A stretch of 64,000 bases of DNA, from the NCBI RefSeq assembly GCF_000143415.4, contig NW_003314314.1:555443-619442 (forward strand), given 5' to 3'. Numbering within the stretch: position 1 is the first letter of the stretch; each line of letters begins with the position of its first letter. The DNA comes from Selaginella moellendorffii (Eukaryota; Streptophyta; Lycopodiopsida; Selaginellales; Selaginellaceae). Below are positions 10,600 through 20,338 of the stretch, piece by piece. The position numbers and the translations under genes were made by a program. The notes under the pieces were generated by a model. The model ran no database searches. It saw nothing but the letters and a program-made list of their open reading frames with translations, and was not told the DNA's origin.

Positions 10600-10755
10600 T
10601 GATAGTTTTCTAGTTAAACGACACACTCTGTTTCCCCTAACCTACTGCCTTTTCATTTTCTCCATGTAAATATATACAAGTCTTGTGTCCGCTCATTTCA
10701 GCGTCCACATAAATCTCTTGCCACCTTGGATTAGACTCCAGGCTGGCTATCTACA
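10600..10755 (-). repeat. Copia 5' LTR
   Basis: 156 bp, identical by eye to 5993-6148. It carries TATA-like AATATATACAAG (plus-strand reading) and should hold the element's promoter. Confidence 0.93.
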
Positions 10756-10760
10756 GCAGA
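10756..10760 (+). repeat. Target-site duplication GCAGA, right copy
   Basis: Repeats 5988-5992 and marks the right junction of the copia element with host sequence. Confidence 0.92.
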
Positions 10761-11083
10761 AGGCAGTGTCGAGGAGCATGTACAAAACACCTGCATTCCA
10801 GCTGCACATTCAGCCGTTCAATGACAGATTTCTACCAGGCTTGAATGCAAAAGACTACAAGCTACTTCATGAGATTACAAGTAAACGGATCTGGAAAACA
10901 AGCTACACTGATGTCTGCAATGATGGTTTGGGACTTCTGGCTTTGCATAGAGTTGAGCTAGAGAAAATGGCCAAGGAGAAGTTTGGAATGGAAGACACGG
11001 GCAGAAAAGCATTCAAGACCAAAGGGATGTTGATAAATAAAATGGTGGCATTGGATAAGGAACGAAAGGAAGAACTGATGTAA
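10761..11083 (+). pseudogene. Crinkler/RHS-type gene, 3' part beyond the copia insertion
   Basis: Open to a TAA at 11081-11083 and coding for about 107 residues, rich in Lys and Glu toward the end (KEKFGMEDTGRKAF). If one target duplication and the transposon are ignored, exon 2 is 973 + 323 = 1296 nt, an exact multiple of three. The host frame therefore continues without a break, and the uninterrupted gene would code for about 707 residues. The function of this C-terminal tail is unknown to me. It is now separated from its promoter by 4.8 kb of antisense transposon. Confidence 0.85.
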
Positions 11084-11171
11084 ACAAATACATGCTAGTA
11101 TTAATATTGTTTTGGTACTTCACAAATTAAGGTTTTCTGTGAACTATGTTTTATACATATATACATATATA

Positions 11172-11344
11172 CATATGTGAGGTCCAAGTGTACAGTTACA
11201 ATGCTATATATTAATATTTGGGATTTTGGTAGCTATTGGATTAATTTCAATTTGAACTACTCACTCATGTATATAAGTTAGGGTTTTTAGGCTAATTGAT
11301 ATGTACATTTTCTGTATTACCTTTTTATATTCCATGCATTCACA
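11172..11344 (+). repeat. Left LTR of the decayed gypsy element
   Basis: Shares GGTCCAAGT(G/A)TAC, CTAGGGTTTTTAGGCTAATTGATATG-like blocks and a final TCACA with 15933-16111. The copies are clearly diverged, with many substitutions, so the insertion is old. The exact 5' edge is uncertain by a few bases. Confidence 0.8.
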
Positions 11345-13252
11345 TTAGTGGAGATGAGGGGCACCTTTGATTGTTTCTAAAGAGTGTTTTGATTTGGGAT
11401 TTTTGTTTAGATCTAACTTTTGGATTATCTAGATTTAACTTTTTTCATTTCCTTTTTTTAGTTCTTTCTTTTTAGGATTTTGGTTTAGATCTAACTTTTT
11501 GCATTGTCTAAATCTTCTTTTCCTTTTAATTTTTTTTTTTATTTCTCTTCTTTTACTCTTTCCTTTTCATTCATTTTCATAGCAAATCAGTAGTCTCCTC
11601 CTCCTTTAACTTTGGAGCAGCAATTGGTGCAATTGCTTGATGCTATACGATTGCAATTGAACAGCATTCACGACACGTGGTATAGCTCCTCCTGCTCTTG
11701 GTGTGAATCTTTGTGTTTGGCCGGAGTTCTTTTGTGGGAATCCTAGGGATGATGTGTACCATTAGTTCAATTACTTCACGGTGATTGCCATATATCATTC
11801 TTGGGATGATGCTCAACATGTGTATGAGTTTCCCATGTGTCTCTAATGGATGCATTGCAGTGGTACAATGGTTTGAGCAACCACTTATGGGGATTGGAAT
11901 GTTCTCTTAGACGTCTTCAAACACACATTCAGACATGCTGACGATTGTGATAATACCTTCCAACAATTGCATCATCTTTGTCAAAGGCCATCCAAGTCAG
12001 TGATATAATTTGGCATTCATTTCCAAAGCCTCTTGCTTCATGCAGAGCCAAATATATCAGAGCAGATCAAGCTAGGAATGTTGTGGCCAACACTTTGTCA
12101 AGATTTTGTTGGACTTGTGCATGCATTTGTTCCAGCCACCCTTAACAATGCTCTTCACTTGGCACAACATTATGAGATGTCGCCTTTTCCACTTCTCGTT
12201 ATACATCCTTCAACTCCATTTCCTGTGGGTGATAGTCCTATTCCAATGGAGGTTGATGCTACTGCTGTTTGAGTCCAAGGACAAGGGCAAGGACATGGTC
12301 ATGGCTGTGATGTTTGTTGCTAGGCATGTGATGAAGTTGGTCACACTTATCAGTGTTGTTGGCGTTTTCCAGATTGACAGCCACCATTTCCTGAGTGGAG
12401 ACCTTGGCATTAACAACGTCCTGTTGGTGTTGTTGCAACAGAAGGTTTGGACACCGAGATGCATCCGGGAAAGGAGGAGTCATGCAAGTAACGAAGAGAT
12501 TTTGCGCGAATAAGTTAGTGACCCCTTCATCTTTCTTTTGGGAGTATTATCAAGGGGTTCACTCAGCACTAGTTCATCCAATGTTTACTTTCCAAGCTCG
12601 TTTTTATAACAAGTGGTCTCTTATTATTCTCTCCGTATTAGTTGATATAGGTTTAAATTTATCTTCTATTGCTCAACCTATTGCCACACATTGCCATCTA
12701 CACTTGCATCGTGCGATGGAGCCAGTTTTCATTCTTTATGGCAACAGTCGCACAAATGCCTGTACACGGGATGAGGCGGACTTAGTTGTGTGTGTGGGCA
12801 ATCTCAAGCTTGGGTTGCAGTCATTGTGGGTGGTGCTGAGTCAAGCTTTGACCTCATCCTTGGTATAGATTAGTTGTAATACAATCATGCCAAGTGTGAC
12901 TTTAAAGCTTCTCCCCCTTGTTTCATACTTCCTTATATTTCATCCATTCCTTTCACTTCCTTACCTCTTAGTCCCTTTGTTTTTACCTCTGCTTCCATTA
13001 CTTTTATCTCCTCACTTACTTTCTTTTATATTTCTGTCTTGTTCCACTTTTCCCTTTTTCGATCCCTCTGATAGTTTTTGTGTTGCAAGGGTTGTCTAGC
13101 TCATGAAGGAGTATTCCGATCTCTTTGAATTTAACCTATCATTTGGGGCCATACGTCATTTGATTCCAACTAGGGATGCTTGTCCAATTAAGATTCCTGT
13201 TTGTCATCGGTCACCTTAAAAGATCAAGATTTTACGTGCAAACGTCAAAGAG

Positions 13253-13699
13253 ATGTTAGAGAAGGGTGTTATTCGGAAGTTGTGGAGTCCTTGGGCATGT
13301 AAACCTCATCTTGTGACAAAGTCTAATAGGAATATTTGTTTCTACATTGACTATTATTTGTTAAACGAAGTGATGATCCTGGATGTGTACCCTCTTCCTC
13401 ACATTATTGATCTCTTGGATCATCTAAGAAGAAGTCATTGGTTCACCAAGTTAGATCTTGCTTCTAGGTATTGGCAAGTATTGATGGCCAAGGAAGATAT
13501 TCTTAAAACTACTTTTCTTACACCGTTTGGTTTGTACAAGTTCTTCGTGATGCCGTTTGGTTTGAGTAATGCTTTAGCAACTTTCCAGTGGATGATGGAC
13601 GAGGATATGCCAGAGGTGACTGTTGACTTCATTGATGATGTCTTGATCCACTCGGAGGGGATGTGGGAAGAGCATGTCCATGATGTTTGTAAAGTGTAG
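13253..13699 (+). pseudogene. Gypsy reverse transcriptase fragment
   Basis: 149-codon open stretch inside the old gypsy element. It covers the fingers and palm: VIRKLWSPWA, a DYYLLNEV block (normally DYRxLN), TKLDLASRYWQ, TPFGLYKF, MPFGLSNALATFQ and FIDDVLIHS, where the usual tyrosine/valine before the double Asp is Ile. Stops on both sides separate it from gag and RNase H. Confidence 0.85.
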
Positions 13700-14661
13700 G
13701 ATCGGCTATGGGACATTGGTTTAAAGCTGAAGCGGTTGAAGTACATGTTTGGATCCAAGGGCACGACTTATCTTAGGTACTGTATTTCTCATGAAGGTTT
13801 GCAAGTTGATCATGACAAACTTGTGGCTGTTCTAAAGTTCCCTACTTCGAAGTGTGTGAATGATGTGTAGTCTTTTTGGGCAAAGTGTAGTATCTCGATC
13901 GTTTTGTGGATCATCTTTCTAATCACACTGCACTATTGCGAGTGTTGCTGAAGTCATCAACATCATCTTTCATTTGGTCTCCAGATTGTGAGAGGGCGTT
14001 CATGGATTTCAAAGTGTTATTGATGACTCATTCGATGTTGGCATATCCTGACTACACTCGACCTTTTATTTTGCATGTGGATGCTTTTGATATTGGTCTC
14101 GAGTTGATGCAAGAGAGTCCGAGTGTGCCTAGTCAGTGTCATCCTATTACGTATATAAGCTGTACATAACAACTAGCGGAAGTGAATTACTCCATAACAA
14201 AGGAGTGTTTAGCAACAGTTTGGGGTTTTTAGAAACTTCATGCATTTTTACATGGTTCTCAGACATTACTAGAAAGTGATCATATTGTCATTATTTCATT
14301 ATTGAAGTGAAAAAATCTAGTTGGTCATACTGCTTAGTGGGCTTTGAAGCTTTAGATATATGATTTTGATATTGTTTATCACCCAAAGAGTTTTATGGCT
14401 TATGCTAATGCTCTTTCTTGAGTTCCTCTCCTTTCTTCACTTTTTTTCCATGTTTCTAAAGAGCTTGTTGTTCCAACATCTGTGGATTTTCTAGATGAGG
14501 ATTTTATGCCATCGGCGGTTGTTGTACTTGACATTCAGTGTCCATAAGATGCAAAGCAAGATCTACCTTCTTTTGATAAAGTTTGTGAGGCTCAAAAGAT
14601 TGAGCCATAGATTCGAAGGCTTTGAGATGAATTTGAGAATTCTGCATCATTTGCTGATGAT

Positions 14662-15142
14662 TTGCCATTTTGGCATTTATATTCTCAATATCATCTTGAA
14701 GACGACCTTCTTTATTTTGTGAGGACGGATTCTGATGATCATTTATGGCTGGTGGTGCCTTCTATCTTTATTCCACAGTTTCTCCATGCCTACCATGATT
14801 CTCTTGTTCTAGGTGGGCATATAGGACATCATCGTGTGACCAAGAAGCTATACAGGTCTTTCTATTGGCCGGAGATGCGATGTGATATTATCCAGTATGG
14901 TTGTAATTGCATTTGGTGCCAAGTTCGTAATACTCCCCCTTATGCTGCAAAAGGACGGTTGGAGTCAATTACAATTTTCTGTTCGTTTGAGTTGGTGGCG
15001 TTTGATCATGGGACCTTTTCCACGATCGACTACTGGCAATGAATATGTTATTATTGTTTTTAACTATTTGACTCGTTGGGTGGAAGTTAGTGCTCTTGCT
15101 AATGCCTCTACAACTGTTGTTGGATACTTCCTCCTCAATTGA
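14662..15142 (+). pseudogene. Gypsy integrase fragment (zinc finger and partial core)
   Basis: Two overlapping frames. The first carries the H-H-C-C zinc finger (GHIGHHRVTKKL... then CNCIWCQVRN); the second continues into the core with GNEYVIIVFNYLTRWVEV. The frame change and stop codons show decay. Confidence 0.75.
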
Positions 15143-15932
15143 GTTGTGTCCTAGCATTCTTGTCTAGAGCAAATTCTTTCAAATAATGGTCCCGCATTTA
15201 TAGCTGACGTATTTCATGTTTTGAAGTCTCGATTGGGGATACGCCACACTTTCACAAGTGCTTTTCATCCATAGTCAGATGGTTTGGTGGAACAACTCGT
15301 TCGGATATTCAAAAGAATGATTGTGAAGTACATGAACTTTCAACATTCAAATTATGATGGTTATTTGCCATTTCTTTGGTATGCATATGTCACAGAGGTG
15401 CAAAGTTCTGTTTATAAACTTTTATATGGTCATGATCCAATATTACTAACGGAGCTGGGTTTACTTTTGCAATTGCCACAAGCTGCTAATGCTAGGTCGT
15501 GGGAACAATATTTAATGAGCATTTTTCCACTTGTCTGAGCAAAGTCTGCTGAACACTTAGGCCACGTACAAGTGGGACAACAATGGCACTACAACTCCCA
15601 TCATTGTCCATTTATGAAGTACAAAGTGAATGACTTGGTGTTAGTCTGTTTTCCCTATCTTACAATATATAGTTTATTTAAGGGGCTCCATGCTCAGTGG
15701 AAAGGACTGTGTGGCAAATTGGACTGTAGATTTATGAAGTTTGACATGCCATCCAACAGGCTAATCCTCCAAAAATTGTGCATGTGCAGCGGTTGAAATG
15801 CTTTGTACAAAGGAATCAGAAACAACTAATACCTTTTACAGATTCATTGATGCCTACTTCTGATGTTCTTCCAAATCCTAGCCCATCTATAAGAGAACCC
15901 TAATGGTCTTCCATCATTCTAAGAAAAGGAGA

Positions 15933-16111
15933 TGATATAAGGTCCAAGTATACGGCTAAAATGCCATATACTAATATTAGTGTAGTGGGATTTTAGTAGC
16001 CGTCGAATTGGTTTCAATCTGGACCACTCGCTCCTATATATAAACTAGGGTTTTTAGGCTAATTGATATGCACATTTTTTGTATTCTCTTTCCATATTCT
16101 ATACACTCACA
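15933..16111 (+). repeat. Right LTR of the decayed gypsy element
   Basis: Starts TGATATAAGGTCC after a purine tract and ends ACTCACA. It pairs with 11172-11344. Confidence 0.8.
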
Positions 16112-16860
16112 AATATAAATAAATAAACACCAATTAATATGTTAGCAATCATCTCTACCTTTGCCTCAATGCTATTGCTTGAGGCTTAACCATTTGCGGC
16201 CACAAGAGGCTCTAAGTGCTGCAATCAAGGCATGCAACCAACTAGGCTCTAAGATGTCTTCTTGGTCTTCCATTGCTTCCAAGAACTATACATTACTATT
16301 GAGTGAGTTCATGCCATATAATTTAGGTTGATCTGTCCATCCAAATGTCTGTAGACTTAACTCTTGGACATGATAATCAGCTGGAGGAGATGATTGCAAC
16401 CTCATTAGGCATCTTCGCCATCACTATCTGGACTGGAATGATTTGTTTAGAGTGATTTCAGTAGTTTGCTCTTTGGGAATAAAATAAGAGATCTTTTAAT
16501 TGTTAAAGGATTGCATGACAACAATCTTTACCTGTCAGTGCCTGCGCCAACTTGGTACATCAAAGGAGAAGCTATACCTTTGTTGTTTTCATGTATAGTA
16601 ACTTCTGGGCTACACCTTTATCCAATAGACTCATTGAACTAGAATTGTAGATTGTTGGAACAAGGCTAGCAATAAAAAATGATAGTGACTTTAGCACTGC
16701 TTCATAACTGAGATTGAGTATTGTTAGTTTCACAGCAGAAAAACAAGTAGTATGACTTCAACTTCAAGGTATGATCTTCAACGTTTACAAATCGTTTTCC
16801 TTATTGCTTACATGACAAAACAATGATGGTAGTACATCAGACTAGCTAATGTTCAAAAGA
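16112..16860. other. AT-rich stretch without recognisable genes
   Basis: No long reading frame, repeat pair or RNA gene that I can recognise. Confidence 0.5.
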
Positions 16861-16865
16861 AAATG

Positions 16866-17156
16866 TTAGATGGTATATATAGTGGTTTTTTTCATCACTA
16901 GAAAGTGGTTTTTTAAACTCTGAACTCCTGTTGGGTAATTTCTAGTTCTAAAATGTTGATGGAGGAGGTCATGGCTCATCTGATCCAGCAGCAATACAGT
17001 GAAGCCTTTAAGGAATTTCCAACCTCTATCCCCATCCTCCAGAATCAGCTGTGGCAATAAGTTTTTGAGTTTTTTGCTCGATGACACATTCTGGAAATCT
17101 AGCAAATTCCACATCGTGTATGCTGAAGCTCTGGCCGCAAGTAACCTGGAAAAGAA
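16866..17156 (-). repeat. Gene-fragment repeat, copy 1 (pairs with 24725-24925)
   Basis: The part 16970-17156 is closely similar, in the same orientation, to 24728-24923. On the minus strand it reads a fragment with WNLLDFQNV, KLKNLLPQLILED and GWKFLKGF, with no stop in 82 codons. Such leucine-rich helices suggest a piece of an ARM/HEAT-like protein, but I cannot name the family. It is probably a captured or duplicated exon rather than a working gene. Confidence 0.5.
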
Positions 17157-17256
17157 GCCGGGGCAGACCAGCTCACTGCCTTACACTGCTGGAACTCCAA
17201 GCCATTATGAAGTAGAAGTTACAAGTGAGCTATTGGGAACGTGTGGGCTCACATAG

Positions 17257-17723
17257 AAGTTGGAATTCCTACAGGAGGACCTTTGCTAGGTCCATGAGCT
17301 GATTGTTTGGTGGATACACTATACAATGAGCCAATTTCATGTCCTGTCTCTAATCCAACTAATATGCTGTGATATGCATTGTAAGTAGTTTAGAGTCATT
17401 ATACTACATGAAGTTTATAGTGTTGACATTAAGCTTCTAGCCATAGCTAAATTTGAGACATTAGGTGAGATTTCAGACACTATTTATGGTCTGGAAAATG
17501 TGAAGAGCTTGGCACATCTTGCTAACTTTAAAAGTTTCCAGGCTTTCGACTTTTCCTTGAACAAGAGGATTTGCTAGTCCAGTTGCATTTGCCCAAGATC
17601 GTTGAGACAAATGTTAAATGTTATCTAGCCTGTAAGTACTACATGATTAAATTTTGGTTTGAAGATTGTATGAGACTAATTTATTCTATGATCTTGAGTT
17701 ATATAATATATTATCAAATGATC
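17257..17723. other. Spacer downstream of the P450 gene
   Basis: AT-rich. No gene or repeat recognised. It should include the P450 3' untranslated region, as the P450 is on the minus strand. Confidence 0.4.
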
Positions 17724-19258
17724 CTAAGTCAACCTGTAAAGACTTTCGTTGAGCCTGGGAGTGATTTTGGCTTTGAGAGTGTGTGCCATGAAGCTTATGT
17801 TTCCCATAGCTTCATCCATAGTCTGATCTTTTGGGCTTCCAGGAAATTTCCACTCGAATCCATGGAGAAGATTAGAAAGAACGAGCTGGACGTTTCTAAG
17901 ACCCAGATGAAGCCCGGGGCAAGCCCTCTTTCCAGATCCAAATGGAAGCAGCTCAAAGTCTTGGCCATTGACACCGATGCTGCTGCCAATGAATCGCTGG
18001 GGCTGAAACTCCAGAGGATCACTCCAAACTCGAGGGTCTCTGCCAATCGCGTAGACATTCACAATAAGCATTGCATTCTTGGGGATGTCATAGCCTGCAA
18101 CATTCTGAGCCTCGACCGATGCATGTGGTATGAGCAAAGAAACGGGAGGATGGAGACGAAAGCTTTCCTTGATGATGGCATTCAAAACCTCGAGCTTGGA
18201 TATGTCTCCCTCTTCGACCATGCGTGTGCGTCCAACAACACTCTCAATCTCTTGCTGAGCTTTGACCATCCAATCTGGGTGGTGAAGAAGTTCCGCCAGA
18301 GCCCACTCTGTCACAGTGGATGATGTTTCAGATCCACCAAGAAGTAGATCCTATCAAGATCACAGAACAATCAAGTAAGTTCCACAGATTTGCAACTTAC
18401 CATGAGGAGAGCTCTGAGACTGACCAAATCGTTTCCAATGTGAGACCTTGTGACCTCCACGAAATCGGGAACCTCACCGGGGCGCTGCTCGTCCAAAACC
18501 TTTTGCAAGAAGCCATTCATCTTATCCCCGGCCACCTTTGCACGGCGGGCAACCAAGTCGAGCCAGCTCAAGTAGGGGAAATAGTCAGTGATCGAGAAAG
18601 CCGCTCCCACCTCGAGGATCTCATCAATCGTCGCTATGAAATTCGAGGCCTCCGCCGTAATAGCGGGATCGCCCGAGGCCTTGGATCCAAAGTACGTCTT
18701 CTTCATCAGAATGCGAGTCATGACGTTGAAGCTGAGCGCCCTCAAGTGTGGTCTCACTCCGACAACTTGGCCAGCCTTAGAAGCTCTCAATAGCTCACCA
18801 CTGAGCTCCCACAGCTCGTCCCGGATGATCTGCGTGTTCATACTCATCCTTTTGGCCGTGAATATCTCCGTGGCGCAGAGCTTCCTCAGCTTCTTCCAGT
18901 AGTCTCCATATGGCGAGAAAGACATGCTCCTGCTATCCATGACTATGGAGACCACGTTGTTTCGAGGCCTATAGGCGAATTCCGTGTCGTGGTTCTTGAG
19001 AAACTCTTTGGCCATTTCTGGACTGGAGACCACGAACACAGGGACAGATCCCAGGCGCAAGTGAAAGAGGGGTCCAAATCTCTTGGAGAGCTGCTGGAGT
19101 GCGATGTGTGGGATCTTGCCCATGGCCAGGAGATGGAAGTGGCCGATGAGAGGTAATCCTCTGGGGCCTGGCGGAAGATTGAGAGATATCCTGGAGAGCC
19201 ATTGCTTGAGGATGAAAGCAGTGAGGAGGAAGACCACTATATGCACCGCCCAAAACAT
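17724..19258 (-). CDS. Cytochrome P450, A-type (CYP71 clan)
   Basis: Haem mono-oxygenase of the ER membrane; the substrate cannot be told from sequence. Two exons on the minus strand, 19258-18401 and 18350-17724, join in frame across a 50-nt intron to 494 residues, the normal length. Landmarks in order: an N-terminal hydrophobic anchor (residues about 3-20), the proline hinge NLPPGPRGLPLIGH, a YGDYWKKLRKLC helix-C motif, the I-helix oxygen-binding motif LLLGGSETSSTVTEW, the K-helix ESFRLHPP (E-x-x-R), an FQPQRF segment and the haem loop LLPFGSGKRACPG with the cysteine ligand. The intron lies just before the I-helix, the common position in plant A-type P450s. The gene looks intact. A role in phenolic, terpenoid or flavonoid metabolism would be a guess. 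Confidence 0.93.
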
Positions 19259-19574
19259 TCCTACTTTCTGCCCCTAAATTGTAGAGCCAGAGCGCTGGAG
19301 AGTATTTCCATTCCAATGTTGAATGGAAGATGTCTGACCTTTGACTTCCAAGCTTGGCATCTTTGAAATTTCTTCTAAACTATTAAAAAATCCAAGTTGC
19401 GACAATTTTTTAAATAACAAAGAAATCCAAAGGTGGGCTGCCATATGAGCCACAAGTATAATATAATCCTATGCACTTTTCATTTTTTTCTTTAGATTTG
19501 TTTGACTCATTTTTGTTTCACTTTGTTAGATTCTCTCAGCACTTGTGGTTGTAATGCACACCTATGCCAATAAC

Positions 19575-19642
19575 AATCGACAATCCTTATCTTGTTGTCC
19601 TGGACACTAATCGACAATCCTTATCTTGTTGTCCTGGACACT
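19575..19642. repeat. Tandem duplication, 2 x 34 bp
   Basis: The unit beginning AATCGACAATCC and ending CCTGGACACT occurs twice without a gap (19575-19608 and 19609-19642), with no difference visible. It lies about 100 bp left of the TRIM element. Confidence 0.9.
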
Positions 19643-19740
19643 GTGACAGTCAATCCAAAGTCATTGGTGGGATGTCGTCTATAACACCTTTGGTCCCCTG
19701 GCCATTCACCACAACCTTTGTCACCAAGTGGATTGCAATC

Positions 19741-19934
19741 TGTAAGCTCCTGAGTTTAGACTTCCCGGGAGGTCACCCAGCCCAGTACTATTCAAACACA
19801 AGGACGCTTAACTCCAACTATCCCAAGACCCTTAACCGATTGGAAAAAGGGGTTCACTCTTGTTCATGGGCCCTTTCCCTCTATATTTGAACCCCATGGA
19901 TCGTCTCTCGAGTCGTTCCCTTTGGTTGCTTACA
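19741..19934 (-). repeat. TRIM LTR, left copy
   Basis: 194 bp, TGTAAGC...GCTTACA. It differs from the right copy at about three sites (for example CCCGGG versus CTCGGG, and GGGTTCACT versus GGGTGCACT). Confidence 0.92.
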
Positions 19935-20124
19935 ATCCACCACGCTTCCCTGCAAGTTCACGCCCTCGTGAACGGAAGTTGAGAGCCGCAGCTCTCCCGA
20001 GAGCCTCGCTCTCTTGACACCCTACCCCTCGGGTCGAGCCCAGCAGGAGCAAACTGGACCAGCCAGATGTCAATCAATATGTGGTGTGATTCCCCTAGCC
20101 AACCAACAGAGTCGGACCCGAGAC

Positions 20125-20137
20125 CCCTCTGATACCA
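20125..20137 (-). promoter_or_regulatory. TRIM primer binding site
   Basis: Minus-strand TGGTATCAGAGGG, two bases from the LTR end. The first ten bases match the tRNA-Met primer site of plant retrotransposons. Confidence 0.85.
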
Positions 20138-20139
20138 AA

Positions 20140-20333
20140 TGTAAGCTCCTGAGTTTAGACTTCTCGGGAGGTCACCCAGCCCAGTACTATTCAAACGCAA
20201 GGACGCTTAACTCCAACTATCCCAAGACCCTTAACCGATTGGAAAAAGGGGTGCACTCTTGTTCATGGGCCCTTTCCCTCTATATTTGAACCCCATGGAT
20301 CGTCTCTCGAGTCGTTCCCTTTGGTTGCTTACA
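20140..20333 (-). repeat. TRIM LTR, right copy
   Basis: 194 bp, TGTAAGC...GCTTACA. It is the 5' LTR with respect to the primer site. Confidence 0.92.
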
Positions 20334-20338
20334 CAATC

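Larger units (their letters stand above)
5993..10755 (-). mobile_element. Full-length Ty1/copia LTR retrotransposon, young insertion
   Basis: 4763 bp, transcribed on the minus strand. Two 156-bp LTRs (5993-6148 and 10600-10755) appear identical base for base and end in TG...CA. The element has a tRNA-Met-type primer site (10588-10599), a purine tract (6149-6157), one uninterrupted gag-pol reading frame and a 5-bp target duplication. Identical LTRs and the intact frame mean a very recent insertion that may still be able to move. It sits inside the last exon of a Crinkler/RHS-type gene, in antisense to it. Confidence 0.95.
11172..16111 (+). mobile_element. Old, decayed Ty3/gypsy LTR retrotransposon
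   Basis: About 4.9 kb, bounded by diverged direct repeats at 11172-11344 and 15933-16111. The interior carries the gypsy order, broken by many stops and frameshifts. Gag-like sequence lies around 11850-12300. Reverse transcriptase is at 13253-13699, with the catalytic block reading FIDDVLIHS. RNase H-like sequence is at about 13906-14400. An integrase zinc-finger region begins near 14760 (GHHRVTKKLYRSFYW), with core remnants to about 15550. A purine run (AAGAAAAGGAGA) directly precedes the right LTR. The element cannot be autonomous. I could not fix a clear target duplication because the left flank is a TATACA microsatellite. Confidence 0.85.
19736..20338 (-). mobile_element. TRIM (terminal-repeat retrotransposon in miniature) with target duplication CAATC
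   Basis: The element proper is 19741-20333 (593 bp), flanked on both sides by CAATC (19736-19740 and 20334-20338). Two 194-bp direct repeats (19741-19934 and 20140-20333) begin TGTAAGC and end GCTTACA, a perfect 7-bp inverted end. They differ at about three positions. The 205-bp interior has no coding capacity. On the minus strand a primer site TGGTATCAGAGGG follows the LTR after two bases, and GTGGTGGAT precedes the other LTR as a weak purine tract. Size, LTR length, primer site and lack of coding sequence define a TRIM, moved by the proteins of another element. It lies about 480 bp upstream of the P450 start codon. Confidence 0.92.

Noticed and set aside
19564-20289. Two open frames ending in the same residues (SCSWALSLYI)
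   Set aside because: The shared end is the duplicated TRIM LTR, not a gene family.
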